A stretch of DNA of 64,000 nt from Geitlerinema sp. PCC 7407 (GCF_000317045.1 NC_019703.1:3542934-3606933); one strand, 5' to 3'. Shown: positions 8,754 to 17,859, counted from the stretch's first letter. The notes: generated by a model from the sequence alone, not told the origin. Translations and numbers: made by a program.

Positions 8754-8781
8754 CTTGGCTGCTCCATGAGGAGCAGCCAAG
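8754..8781 (-). terminator. Second hairpin downstream of groEL
   Basis: Perfect 12-bp stem CTTGGCTGCTCC/GGAGCAGCCAAG with a 4-base loop, directly after the groEL stop. It has no T-run, so it may protect the 3' end or pause polymerase before the hairpin at 8711-8740. Confidence 0.6.
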
Positions 8782-8790
8782 TTCATTGAC

Positions 8791-10446
<1,656 letters not shown>

Positions 10447-10601
10447 CTAAAAATGCGTTGTAGATTTGGGAAATAGGTTCGAAAGGTCGAATCTCTTTCG
10501 GCACTTGCTAGCCCTGCATTGAGGAGGTCAGGTGTTGAGCCTGCTGCTCGACGAGGGTTGCCGAGGAACATGCCATCGCCGAGTTTTGGGTCCGGGCGAA
10601 T

Positions 10602-10680
10602 GGGCTTCTCAGAGCTGCCAACAGTCTGGCAGGCAGCCTGAGCGTTGCTTTGAGTCCACGGGATGTTCTACCGCAGACTG
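10602..10680 (+). repeat. Degenerate IS200/IS605-type end fragment inside groESL spacer
   Basis: Aligning this stretch with the miniature element at 18487 gives shared blocks in the same order and at similar spacing: GGCTTCTCAG, CCTGAGC, TTTGAGTCCACGG, ATG and TACCGCAGACT. The terminal palindrome is not preserved. It lies in the 277-bp groES-groEL spacer (10429-10705). Best read as an old insertion scar. Confidence 0.55.
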
Positions 10681-10705
10681 GGATAGGGTTAGGGTCCTAG
10701 GGGAT

Positions 10706-11017
10706 CTAGGCGACGACAGCGAGGATGTCTTTTTCAGACAGCAGAACGAACTCTTCGCCACCGAGCTTGATGTCGGTGCCAGCGTACTTGGAGTACAGCA
10801 CTTTGTCGCCGACTTTCACTTCGAGCTCTTGGCGAGAGCCGTCGTCGTTGCGCTTGCCGGGGCCGACTTGCATCACTTCGCCGACTTGGGGCTTTTCCTT
10901 GGCCGTTTCGGGCAGGAGGATACCACCAGCGGTCTTCTCTTCAGAAGCAGCAACCTTGACGAACACGCGATCGCCGAGAGGCTTCACCGTGGAAACGCTC
11001 AGAGATACAGCTGCCAT
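10706..11017 (-). CDS. groES: Co-chaperonin GroES (10 kDa)
   Basis: 103 residues, the usual length. It forms the heptameric lid of the GroEL chamber. Characteristic segments are [11 protein letters not shown] near the N-terminus, the mobile loop region [12 protein letters not shown], and the terminal [29 protein letters not shown]. The ATG at 11017 is preceded by GGAG (CGGAGAATTTTTT). It is the first gene of the groES-groEL operon, with a sigma-70-like promoter and a CIRCE operator about 105-160 bp upstream. The leader between operator and start is roughly 100 nt and I see no other operator in it. Confidence 0.98.
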   Translation of the reverse strand: MAAVSLSVSTVKPLGDRVFVKVAASEEKTAGGILLPETAKEKPQVGEVMQVGPGKRNDDGSRQELEVKVGDKVLYSKYAGTDIKLGGEEFVLLSEKDILAVVA

Positions 11018-11122
11018 AAAAAATTCTCCGAATAATTTAGACGAGAACGATCAATTACTGTGAAGTCAGTTGAGACACTGATTGTCTGCGCTGGCAGACT
11101 CGTTCAAACTTGCGGGGTTGAT

Positions 11123-11149
11123 TTAGCACTCTCAACTCCTGAGTGCTAA
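11123..11149 (-). promoter_or_regulatory. CIRCE operator (HrcA-binding inverted repeat)
   Basis: Perfect TTAGCACTC, 9-bp spacer, GAGTGCTAA: the exact consensus of the HrcA heat-shock operator. It overlaps the -10 region of the groES promoter, the position expected for repression relieved by heat. Confidence 0.97.
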
Positions 11150-11176
11150 TTTAGCGGAGCCCACTGACGATCGCAA
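11148..11176 (-). promoter_or_regulatory. groESL promoter (sigma-70 type)
   Basis: On the minus strand TTGCGA, 17-bp spacer, TAAATT. The -10 shares bases with the outer end of the CIRCE arm. The rest of the divergent spacer up to 11364 shows only a purine-rich ribosome-binding site (AAGGGGG) for the next gene. Confidence 0.75.
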
Positions 11177-11364
11177 CTCGCGCCTTAGTACGGTTTCCCG
11201 AACTGAGGACGATAAACGGCCACAATTTCGGCCCTGCGGGGGAAGATCTGAGCCGCAGACCCTAGGGCGATCGCAAGGCAGACAGGGCGCGAGCAGCGGA
11301 ACTTTGGCCCCTCCGAAGGAGTCTAAGATGAGTGCTATATCTACGGGGATGAAGGGGGTTGCCA

Positions 11365-12033
11365 ATGAACTCTTTGACTGTGCGCCATGCTTGGCAATCG
11401 GGTACTAGTTTGGCTTTGAGCCTGAGCCTCATCGCCGCCGGGGCAGCGCCGTTTTTGGCGGTTAGCGCAGCTTCTGCCCAGACCCAGCGCACGCCCGATC
11501 TGTTTGCTCAGCCAGCGGATCTCGTTCTGGCCGCTGGAACCACCCTGGCCGTTCGCTATGACGAGGCCGAAAAGATTGTTGTGACGCCCCAGGAAACGGC
11601 TCCCGTAACGCTCACGGTGGCAGAGGCCGTCCGCTCAGAGCAGGGCGTGCTGGTGATCCCCGAGGGCAGCAAGGTCATGGGTGAGCTACGACCCGTGGAT
11701 GGGGGCACCCAGTTTGTCGCGCAATCCATCATGCTGCGCGGCAGCGATCGCACCCAGGATTTCGAGGCGACCTCCGAAGTCATCACAGAGACGGAAACCA
11801 TCAAAAAAGGCCGTGATGCCGACCAAATCCTGAAAGGGGCTGCTATCGGAGCTGCTGCGGCCGCTGTCTTGTCAGAGATTTTGGGCGACCTTGATCTGGG
11901 AGAAGTCTTGATTGGGGCGGGGTTGGGCGCTCTAGGAGGCTTGATCTTGGGCGAAGATGAAGCTGAAGTCGTGGTGATCAATCCTGAAACGGACCTAGAG
12001 CTGACCCTGGAATCTGATTTTTCGTCGCGTTAG
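11365..12033 (+). CDS. Exported glycine-zipper protein, paralogue of the SLH protein C-terminus
   Basis: 222 residues. An N-terminal signal peptide ends near AASAQ. Residues ~50-222 align along their length with the C-terminal half of the SLH protein at 13512: AGTTLAVRYDEAEKIVVT, ETAPVTLTV, VIPEGSKVMGELRP, GGTQFVAQ, VITETETIKKG, then an Ala/Gly-rich stretch (GAAIGAAAAAV, IGAGLGALGGLILG) and VVINPETDLELTLESD. The Gly/Ala region could form a membrane-inserting hairpin or a glycine-zipper oligomer; the rest is probably beta-rich. The ATG at 11365 follows AAGGGGG with good spacing; a TTG two codons earlier is less likely. The function is not known. Envelope location is inferred from the signal peptide and the SLH paralogue. 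Confidence 0.8.
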   Translation: MNSLTVRHAWQSGTSLALSLSLIAAGAAPFLAVSAASAQTQRTPDLFAQPADLVLAAGTTLAVRYDEAEKIVVTPQETAPVTLTVAEAVRSEQGVLVIPEGSKVMGELRPVDGGTQFVAQSIMLRGSDRTQDFEATSEVITETETIKKGRDADQILKGAAIGAAAAAVLSEILGDLDLGEVLIGAGLGALGGLILGEDEAEVVVINPETDLELTLESDFSSR

Positions 12034-12130
12034 CTGTTTTGAAGCGTCCCAAATCTTGGAACGGATTCGTCTTGAGGTTGCCTCTCGGAGCGCTGGGGGG
12101 CAACTTCGACGCTGTTATGGGCGATCGCCA

Positions 12131-12310
12131 TCAGCTATCTTTACTTTTCTCTGCAAGGCTAAGGCCTACTACTTCCATCATCAGTGCCGAACCCATCAGA
12201 CTAGCAGGCACTGCTTCTAGAGCCAACAAACCGGCAAGAACGCTAAAACCGCTGCCAAAAAAGATAACAGCGCCCGCAATCGATAAGATACTTCCCAAGT
12301 TTTTCTTCAC
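12131..12310 (-). CDS. Small hydrophobic protein, 59 aa
   Basis: GTG at 12310 to TGA at 12131-12133. After KKNLGS the protein is largely hydrophobic: a first segment ILSIAGAVIFFGSGFSVLAG and a second GLLALEAVPASLMGSALMM, then a polar SLAEKSKDS tail. This looks like a two-helix membrane protein. AAGGA lies 8 bases before the GTG, and a near-consensus promoter (TTGGAA-17-TATAAT) lies 30-58 bp upstream, which makes a real gene likely despite its size. I do not recognise the family. It converges on the exported protein at 11365. Confidence 0.6.
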   Translation of the reverse strand: MKKNLGSILSIAGAVIFFGSGFSVLAGLLALEAVPASLMGSALMMEVVGLSLAEKSKDS

Positions 12311-12339
12311 GGTAACAAATCCTTACGCAGATTAGCGAA

Positions 12340-12368
12340 ATTATAGTTCATACAGCTTCACATTCCAA
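12340..12368 (-). promoter_or_regulatory. Promoter of the 59-aa protein gene
   Basis: On the minus strand TTGGAA, 17-bp spacer, TATAAT (perfect -10). Predicted transcription start about 22 bp before the GTG. Confidence 0.75.
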
Positions 12369-12824
12369 TTTCCCAGGCTGTACGAAAATGAGATTTTTAC
12401 AGAAACCCTAACAAGAAGAGCGACCCACTATAGGTACTATTAACTAGTTTTTGAAGCTGCCTAATGGCTGCAACAACCGTTAATGCCAATCAAGGTCGCT
12501 GCGGGCGATCGCCTCGTCCAAAAGCCACTTCGTGGTTTCTGACTTCAGAGCAGTATCTGCTAATTTCGTGAGTAATCATCAAGAACGCGTGAAAATCACC
12601 CAAGCGGGTATCCAATTGGGTGCGAGAGACGCGCAGCCTGCTTCGGTGCTTTTTCCGACTGCAACAGCTTCTTGAGCTGGCCATACCCAGTGTGAGCACG
12701 ATCGCCTCATCGGCTTTGGGGGCGCTCATTTCAGCCTTTTAGCTCACGTATTTCTATCTTCCTTCTACTGGGTGATCCAACTGGAGGAGGACGCTAGAAA
12801 ACAAAAATTTTTACAATAATGAAC

Positions 12825-12935
12825 GTCAGCGAAAGGATGGGTAGAAGTTTCGCCCAAACGAGCTTCCGCTCTGTCATCCTACGCTCCAAAACCCCATTTG
12901 GTCTCTGGTCGTAGCCTCCCTACGGCCTTTTTTTT
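12825..12935 (+). ncRNA. Candidate structured small RNA (~110 nt)
   Basis: A good -10 (TACAAT, 12812-12817; no strong -35) would start transcription near 12825. The transcript would fold a nested stem: AGGATG (12834-12839) with CATCCT (12875-12880), GAAG (12844-12847) with CTTC (12863-12866), and an inner GTTT/AAAC. It ends in a strong Rho-independent terminator at 12907-12935. No open reading frame of note lies within it. It does not match an RNA family I recognise, such as Yfr1, 6Sa or tmRNA. Confidence 0.55.
12907..12935 (+). terminator. Terminator of the candidate small RNA
   Basis: 8-bp stem GGTCGTAG/CTACGGCC (one G-T pair) with a CCTCC loop, followed by eight T residues. No protein gene precedes it on this strand for almost 900 bp. 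Confidence 0.88.
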
Positions 12936-13226
12936 GGCTTCAATATCCCAGCCAGGATCGTACTGGACTAGAGGCACCCCTCAGGGCTTGGGTATGGCAG
13001 AAGGGTGGGCTTTGGCGATCGCGCTTCGATTGTTCCATCAAGCTGGAGAGACGCCCTGAAATTTTTTATCCATGGGACTAAGTCCAAAGATAGTTTGCAC
13101 CCACAAGGCAACTGAAACACTTTGAAAAAATAAGTATTTATACTTAATTATTTTTCCTTCAGACCGACCCGAGAGCGATCGCCTCTAGAGCAATCTTCTT
13201 CTGTCCCTTCCTCCGCTTCAACAGTG

Positions 13227-13263
13227 CCCAATCAGGAGATTTTTCAAAGTTCACCTGATTGGG
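13227..13263. repeat. 10-bp perfect inverted repeat upstream of the SLH gene
   Basis: CCCAATCAGG and CCTGATTGGG separated by 17 bases, 249 bp before the SLH start. There is no T-run after it, so it is more likely an operator or an RNA hairpin than a terminator. Confidence 0.6.
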
Positions 13264-13399
13264 GGAGGACAGATCACCATTAGGGTGAATTGTTTACTTT
13301 TTAAGCAACAAATCTTTTGGTTCAGCGTCTGAGAGTTTTAGGCAAGATGGACAAAGGTAAAGCAAATTACCTGAAAGAATTTGAAAATTTTTGGTTTTC

Positions 13400-13427
13400 T
13401 TGCCTGAAAGGCCGCACTATCTACATA
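13400..13427 (+). promoter_or_regulatory. Possible promoter of the SLH gene
   Basis: TTGCCT, 16-bp spacer, TACATA, giving a leader of about 75 nt before the ATG at 13512. Both boxes deviate from consensus. Confidence 0.4.
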
Positions 13428-13511
13428 TAGATTGACGTAGGAACCTTTCATTCATTCTAGGGTCTATTTAGTCAGCTAATCACTCAATCGTTTTCTGGAG
13501 AACGCGCCTCT

Positions 13512-14744
13512 ATGGGTCACATCACTCGTTGGCAATCTGGCACCGCAGTTTTTCTCGCTCTGGGTATCGCATCGGGAGCCGTCGCTCCGATGATTGCGCC
13601 TGCACCGGCAGCAGCTCAAAATGTTAGCTTCAGCGACGTTTCATCGGCGTACTGGGCCTCTGACTTTATCCGCGCTCTGGCATCTCGGGATATCATTGCT
13701 GGTTTCCCCGATGGCACTTTCCGCCCCAATGATCCGGTTACGCGGGCTCAGTTTGCCGCTATGGTCCGAAAGGCTTTCCCGAAGTCCCGAATTCGGAACG
13801 CTATTAACTTTGTTGACGTTCCTTCGAACTATTGGGCCTTCACCGCTATTCAAGAGGCTTATACCACGGGTTTCTTGGCTGGTTATCCCGGGAACGTCTT
13901 CAACCCCAACCAAAATATTCCTCGGGTTCAGGTACTGGTTTCCTTGGCCAATGGCCTGAACTACACCGCCAGCGGCTCGGTTAGCAATGTCCTGGGCATC
14001 TATGATGATGCATCTGGCATTCCGGACTATGCTCGCAGCAGTGTGGCAGCCGCTACGGAGCGCCGCATTGTTGTGAACTACCCGTCGCTGGACATGCTGA
14101 ACCCCAACCGGAACGCGACTCGCGCTGAGGTTGCTGCGTTCATTTACCAGGCTTTGGTGAGCTCTGGCCAGGCCCAAGCGATTAACTCGCCTTACATTGT
14201 GGGTCAGCCGCCGGCTCAAGCTCAGACCGTTATTCCGTCGGGCACGACGATTCCTGTGAAGTACACCAAGGACAAGATCCTGGTAACGAAGGATGAGACG
14301 GCACCGCTGACGCTGACCGTGGATCAAAACATTGTGGATCGCCAAGGCAATGTCCTGATTCCGGCGAACAGCGAGATTGTGGGTGAGCTGCGTCCCTCCA
14401 ATGGCGGTTCTCAGTTCGTGGCTCAAGAGCTGGTGCTGACCGATGGTAGCCGCTTGGCGATCAATGCGTCTTCGGCTGTGATCACTGAGACTGAGACGAT
14501 CCGTAAGGGCGCGAGTGTGGGTGATTTGCTGGAGGGTGCGGCTCTGGGTTCTGCTGCGGCTGCGGCTGTGGCGGCAGTGACGGGTGACCGGGCGATCGCT
14601 ACGGAAGAAGTGCTGGGTGGCACGGCGATCGGTACGCTGATTGGTCTGTTCCTGGGACGCGATCGCATTGACCTGATCGTGGTCAACCCGGATACCGATC
14701 TGGATCTGCGCCTGAACTCTGATCTGCGCTTGCCCAATAAGTAA
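13512..14744 (+). CDS. S-layer homology (SLH) domain protein with C-terminal glycine-zipper domain
   Basis: 410 residues. A signal peptide (to about residue 36, PAAAQ) is followed by three SLH-type repeats: FSDVSSAYWASDFIRALA...GFPDGTFRPNDPVTRAQ (37-89), FVDVPSNYWAFTAIQEA...NPNQNIPR (98-149) and a weaker third (about 160-217, NPNRNATRAEVAAFIY). SLH repeats bind cell-wall-linked polymers, so envelope anchoring is likely. Instead of the OprB-type porin barrel seen in many cyanobacterial SLH proteins, residues ~230-410 carry the same domain as the protein at 11365: SGTTIPVKYTKDKILVT, GELRPSNGGSQFVAQ, VITETETIRKG, an Ala/Gly-rich stretch, VVNPDTDLDLRL. The start is ATG at 13512 after TCTGGAGAACGCGCC. 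A terminator follows at 14803. Confidence 0.88.
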   Translation: MGHITRWQSGTAVFLALGIASGAVAPMIAPAPAAAQNVSFSDVSSAYWASDFIRALASRDIIAGFPDGTFRPNDPVTRAQFAAMVRKAFPKSRIRNAINFVDVPSNYWAFTAIQEAYTTGFLAGYPGNVFNPNQNIPRVQVLVSLANGLNYTASGSVSNVLGIYDDASGIPDYARSSVAAATERRIVVNYPSLDMLNPNRNATRAEVAAFIYQALVSSGQAQAINSPYIVGQPPAQAQTVIPSGTTIPVKYTKDKILVTKDETAPLTLTVDQNIVDRQGNVLIPANSEIVGELRPSNGGSQFVAQELVLTDGSRLAINASSAVITETETIRKGASVGDLLEGAALGSAAAAAVAAVTGDRAIATEEVLGGTAIGTLIGLFLGRDRIDLIVVNPDTDLDLRLNSDLRLPNK

Positions 14745-14802
14745 GCTTACGCGTCTACTAGCAGCCTCGTGGAAGGCTGTGAGGAGTAGTCATCGCCTAA
14801 CC

Positions 14803-14833
14803 AACCCCCTGCAAGGCTTTTGCAGGGGGTTTT
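14803..14833 (+). terminator. Terminator between SLH gene and histidine kinase
   Basis: 12-bp stem AACCCCCTGCAA/TTGCAGGGGGTT with a 5-base loop, ending in GGGGGTTTTCT on the plus strand. It lies between convergent genes and may act in both directions. Confidence 0.8.
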
Positions 14834-14836
14834 CTA

Positions 14837-16261
14837 TTAGGAGGGCAGGGGCGCGATGGGTAACCAAATCTGGAGGGTGGTGCCGGGAGAGGCGATCGCC
14901 GGGTCTCCTTCAGCTCCATTGGCGTCAGGAAGCTCGGATGCGTCGGCTTCGGTCAGCCATAGGGAGGCGATCGCCGGGCTATGCAGCTCGACGCTGCCCT
15001 GCATCTGCTCGATGAGCTCTTTCACAATCGCCAGCCCCAGCCCGCTACCGGGAATCGAGCCTTGGGCCTGCACGCCGCGATAGTGCCGCTCAAAAAGACG
15101 TCCCTGGTCCGCCAAAGGAATCCCAGGCCCGGTATCGGTGATGGCGATCGCCTGCTGTAGGCCCGTTTCGGTGCTGCGCGTTGCTCCCACCTCAAGCTGC
15201 ACTCTTCCGCCTGGAGGGGTGTACTTGAGGGCGTTGTCCAAAAGGTTGCTGAGCACCTCCCGCAGGGCCTGAGGATTTGCCAGCACGGGCTGAATAACGT
15301 CGGGCAGGACAATATGCAGGGTGATTTGGCGCTCTTGGGCGATCGCCTGGGTCGACATCAGCAGCGGCTCCAGGACCTCCAAGATTTCGCAAGGGCGCAC
15401 ATCGGCTGCCGAAAGCCAGCCGGTCGATGGCAGGAGCTGAGGCTGAGGGGCCTCCTGCTGCTCTGTCCGCTGAGCCACCACGTCTAGGGCCTCTGGGTCG
15501 GGGCTGGGGGCGATCGTCCTGGGCAACGCTGTTCCCGGCGTTGGCTGGAGGGTCTGGCCAATTTGCACCAGCAGCTCTTGTAGGCGATCGCTCTCCCGCA
15601 CAATGCTCGACGCCACGTCTCGATTGGGATCTCCCATCCCCAGTCGCCGCAGCAGCAGCTTCCCAAAGGTGCGGAGCGCCGTCAGGGGATTGCGAAACTG
15701 GTGCACCAGCGTATCGAGGGTTTCATGCTGCTGGCGCTGCACATCCTGCTGCTGATGGTAGTGACTTTGGAACCAGTGCGATCGCCGATCGAGCACGCAC
15801 CCAGCCGCCAGCGTTTTTGCCACCAGCTCAATCTGGCTCTGCTCCTGAAGGCTCCAGGGCCGATCTTCCCGAGCCGTCACCAGCAAGCCCAGCAGCACAT
15901 TTTCGCGCATCAAGGGCAGCACCACCTGACCGGGCACCTCCAGCACAGGGTCTTTCGCAGCCGATGGGTCTCCATCTCTTAAGGTCTGAGCACCCAGATC
16001 CTCCAGCGTCAGCTCCGCGTCATCGATCCGGGGCAGAGCGGGCCGCGCATCCTCAAACGGAATCGGCGAAAGGGCAGGGGTTAGGCCGTCACGCAACAGC
16101 GTTTCGGGATAGGCCACGACCGGCACCAAGTTGGGCTCTGTTCCCTCCGCAAAGTCCTCAGTCAGGTACACCACGCTCAAAGACGCGCCCAATCCCTGGG
16201 TCAGCAGCGCAATCTGAGACCGACAAAGAGACACAAATTCTGTGCTAACGGGCAAGAGCAT
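14837..16261 (-). CDS. GAF-type sensor histidine kinase, Hik2/chloroplast-sensor-kinase-like
   Basis: 474 residues from the ATG at 16261, or 480 from a TTG at 16279. The N-terminal ~190 residues are a GAF-like sensor with no transmembrane helix, so the kinase is soluble. A DHp helix follows with the phospho-accepting His in LVHQFRNPLTALRTFGKLLL, then a HATPase domain: N-box NLLDNALKY, G1 DTGPGIP, G2 GSGLGLAIVKEL. The N-terminal EFVSLCRSQIALLTQGL segment and the DHp sequence resemble cyanobacterial Hik2 and plastid CSK, redox sensors of the photosynthetic electron chain in which one N-terminal Cys is conserved; that Cys is residue 19 from the TTG start and 13 from the ATG. No response-regulator gene is adjacent. 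The kinase call is firm; the Hik2 assignment is from memory of the family. Confidence 0.82.
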   Translation of the reverse strand: MLLPVSTEFVSLCRSQIALLTQGLGASLSVVYLTEDFAEGTEPNLVPVVAYPETLLRDGLTPALSPIPFEDARPALPRIDDAELTLEDLGAQTLRDGDPSAAKDPVLEVPGQVVLPLMRENVLLGLLVTAREDRPWSLQEQSQIELVAKTLAAGCVLDRRSHWFQSHYHQQQDVQRQQHETLDTLVHQFRNPLTALRTFGKLLLRRLGMGDPNRDVASSIVRESDRLQELLVQIGQTLQPTPGTALPRTIAPSPDPEALDVVAQRTEQQEAPQPQLLPSTGWLSAADVRPCEILEVLEPLLMSTQAIAQERQITLHIVLPDVIQPVLANPQALREVLSNLLDNALKYTPPGGRVQLEVGATRSTETGLQQAIAITDTGPGIPLADQGRLFERHYRGVQAQGSIPGSGLGLAIVKELIEQMQGSVELHSPAIASLWLTEADASELPDANGAEGDPAIASPGTTLQIWLPIAPLPS

Positions 16262-16387
16262 GAATCCAGAGGCCGTCAACGTGGGGCTAGCTTGACTCAG
16301 AAAAAAGCGATCGCAAGCTCTAGGCAGCCGTCAGCATCGCCAAGTAGCAACATCTGGGCGCGATCGCCCTCTGTAATTAACTGTAAA

Positions 16388-16864
16388 CTACGCCGCCCCA
16401 AGAGGGACGGGGCTTTCAGAGGTGCAGGCGATGTCTGTTCGTCCCAGGTCTACGCCCAGCACCTCATCGGTTTTTGAAATCTCAGAGGGCTCAGATTCTA
16501 GCTGAATTTGCAGATAGAACCTGCCATCTTTACGTTTGACCAGGGTGGCTGATTTGGGATTTTGGGCCTGGAGGAGATACTTTTGGTCGTTGCCGATATG
16601 CAGCCTGAGCTTTTCTCGTCCCTTCAGCATGATGAGGCTGACCATCCAGCCAGGCTCTTTGCAGGTGAAAGTCCGGGCGTCATGGGTGGGAGCAAACCTT
16701 TTGACAGGCCTCCCTTTTTGCTTGGCTGTCTTCCGGTTGGCGCAAACTCGCCGGATGGCGTGGATGGTCATCTGGGCAGACAGACCCAAATGGACTCTGG
16801 CTTCCTTGTAAATCAGGGACTGAACGGCAATCCGTTTAGCCTTTTTGCCACAATCCTTCGTCAA
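16388..16864 (-). pseudogene. tnpB-family (IS200/IS605 OrfB) fragment, truncated
   Basis: A 158-codon remnant of a TnpB RNA-guided endonuclease. It keeps the part before and including the first RuvC motif (KTDEVLGVDLGRTDIACTSES; the Asp of GVDLG is the first catalytic residue), with an upstream QAQNPKSATLVKRKDGRFYL segment typical of the family. The normal N-terminal ~100 residues and everything after RuvC-I (RuvC-II, zinc ribbon, RuvC-III) are missing. Immediately after the coding fragment comes AGCCCCGTCCCTCTTGGGGC then GGCGTAG, which looks like the hairpin at the right end of such elements, so an internal deletion seems to have joined the middle of tnpB to the right end. It cannot encode a working nuclease. 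Confidence 0.82.
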
Positions 16865-17011
16865 ATCTCATAAAAACTTGAAGAGAATTAAATTTTTTGA
16901 TCTTTTTATAAAGTGTTTTTTGAGGGAAGAATTTCTTTTTAATCGACCAATCCCTTGCCACAAACAGCTTTCAAGTCTTTCTGAAAATGTGTGACTTTAG
17001 ATTAAAAGAAG

Positions 17012-17040
17012 TTGAAATTTTGAACCCAAGCAGATATACT
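17012..17040 (+). promoter_or_regulatory. Promoter of the DUF3155 gene
   Basis: TTGAAA, 17-bp spacer, TATACT: close to the sigma-70 consensus, with a predicted leader of about 50 nt. The surrounding 16865-17011 is AT-rich and shows no other feature. Confidence 0.8.
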
Positions 17041-17097
17041 TTCGACGGTTTTTGTAGCTAACACTACACACATTCTTGGAAATGGGAGGTAAGGAGG

Positions 17098-17421
17098 TTG
17101 GCTAGGAGACGCAAGCGCAAGAGCCGTCGACGCCTAGAAGGGCGTAGAATTCTAGAGCAGGTACCACAGTATAGTATCGAGAGCGGGGAAGACAAGCCCG
17201 TTACCGCTGCTCGGAAGTTCATTCACGCCGAAGGAATCGCTCCGCCCGCCCTCCTGCTAGTCAAGCGGAACGAGCATACCACGGATCGGTACTTCTGGGC
17301 TGAGAAGGGCCTATTCGGAGCTCAATACGTCGAAGAAAATCATTTTCTGTTTCCCAGCCTCAAAACTGCAGAAGATGAGGAAGAAGAGGAAGAGCTCTAC
17401 GCTACTTCTTCGAGCCGCTAA
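17098..17421 (+). CDS. DUF3155 family protein
   Basis: 107-residue protein of a cyanobacteria-specific family with no known function. It opens with a very basic stretch (ARRRKRKSRRRLEGRR) that could bind nucleic acid, continues with the strongly conserved core YSIESGEDKPVTAARKFI, PPALLLVKRNEHTTDRYFWAEKG and FGAQYVEENHFLFPSL, and ends in an acidic tail (EDEEEEEE). The start is a TTG at 17098: no ATG or GTG lies in phase before the conserved ARRRKRK motif, and GGGAGG lies about 8 bases upstream. A near-consensus promoter is 58 bp before it. The charge split between the two ends is a striking feature. Confidence 0.9.
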   Translation: MARRRKRKSRRRLEGRRILEQVPQYSIESGEDKPVTAARKFIHAEGIAPPALLLVKRNEHTTDRYFWAEKGLFGAQYVEENHFLFPSLKTAEDEEEEEELYATSSSR

Positions 17422-17536
17422 CCTGCCGATATCTGGTCTTGAGTGTCCTTGCTTGGGCTACGTCTGAAATTTGCTTTTCAACGTGATTGCGTCATGTTTG
17501 GGAAAGCGGTAGCCCTAGCCAAAGACACGTTCACTT

Positions 17537-17583
17537 CAAGCAACGCCCCCCATTCCAAGTTGCTGGAGTGGGGGGTATTGCTT
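17537..17583. other. Strong GC-rich hairpin after DUF3155
   Basis: CCCCCCATTCCA pairs with TGGAGTGGGGGG (12 bp, one G-T) around a 6-base loop, with an outer AAGCAA/TTGCTT clamp. There is no T-run, so it is either an imperfect terminator or a stable RNA 3' structure. The rest of the 17422-17859 gap is AT-rich (including an 11-T run near 17755) with no gene that I can support. Confidence 0.55.
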
Positions 17584-17859
17584 TAACAGCCTCCTTTCAA
17601 TATCCCTCAGGGTGCTTCTCCGTTTTCGACTTTTCAGCTACAAACCCAAGCTGGCCCTGGGCCGTTTTCCCTGGGGGATTTTGCATCCATTTCATACTTG
17701 CTGACTTTGTCTGGAGTCAGCCCTAAAAATACTTCTAAGCAGCGATTTCTAAGATTTTTTTTTTTAAGTTTTTGAATATTGATTGGTGGAATTTTTCGTT
17801 GGCGATCGCCCAGGTTTAGCCAATGTTTTGGGCGATCGCCCTAGAGCGCGATCGCCTTT

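Larger units (their letters stand above)
12369..13511. other. 1.1-kb region without recognised protein genes
   Basis: This AT-richer stretch lies upstream of the SLH gene. It holds the candidate small RNA at 12825-12935, a 10-bp inverted repeat at 13227-13263, a short palindrome AAGTAT-TT-ATACTT near 13131 in very AT-rich DNA, and a possible SLH promoter at 13400-13427. A 79-codon frame on the minus strand (12490-12729) has no recognisable features. Confidence 0.5.

Noticed and set aside
12490-12729. 79-codon open frame on the minus strand
   Set aside because: Composition is Arg/Ser/Cys-rich and irregular, no family features, no clear ribosome-binding site, and the region looks non-coding.
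12825-12935. Identity of the 12.8-kb RNA as Yfr1
   Set aside because: The conserved ACUCCUCACAC single-stranded motif of Yfr1 is absent.
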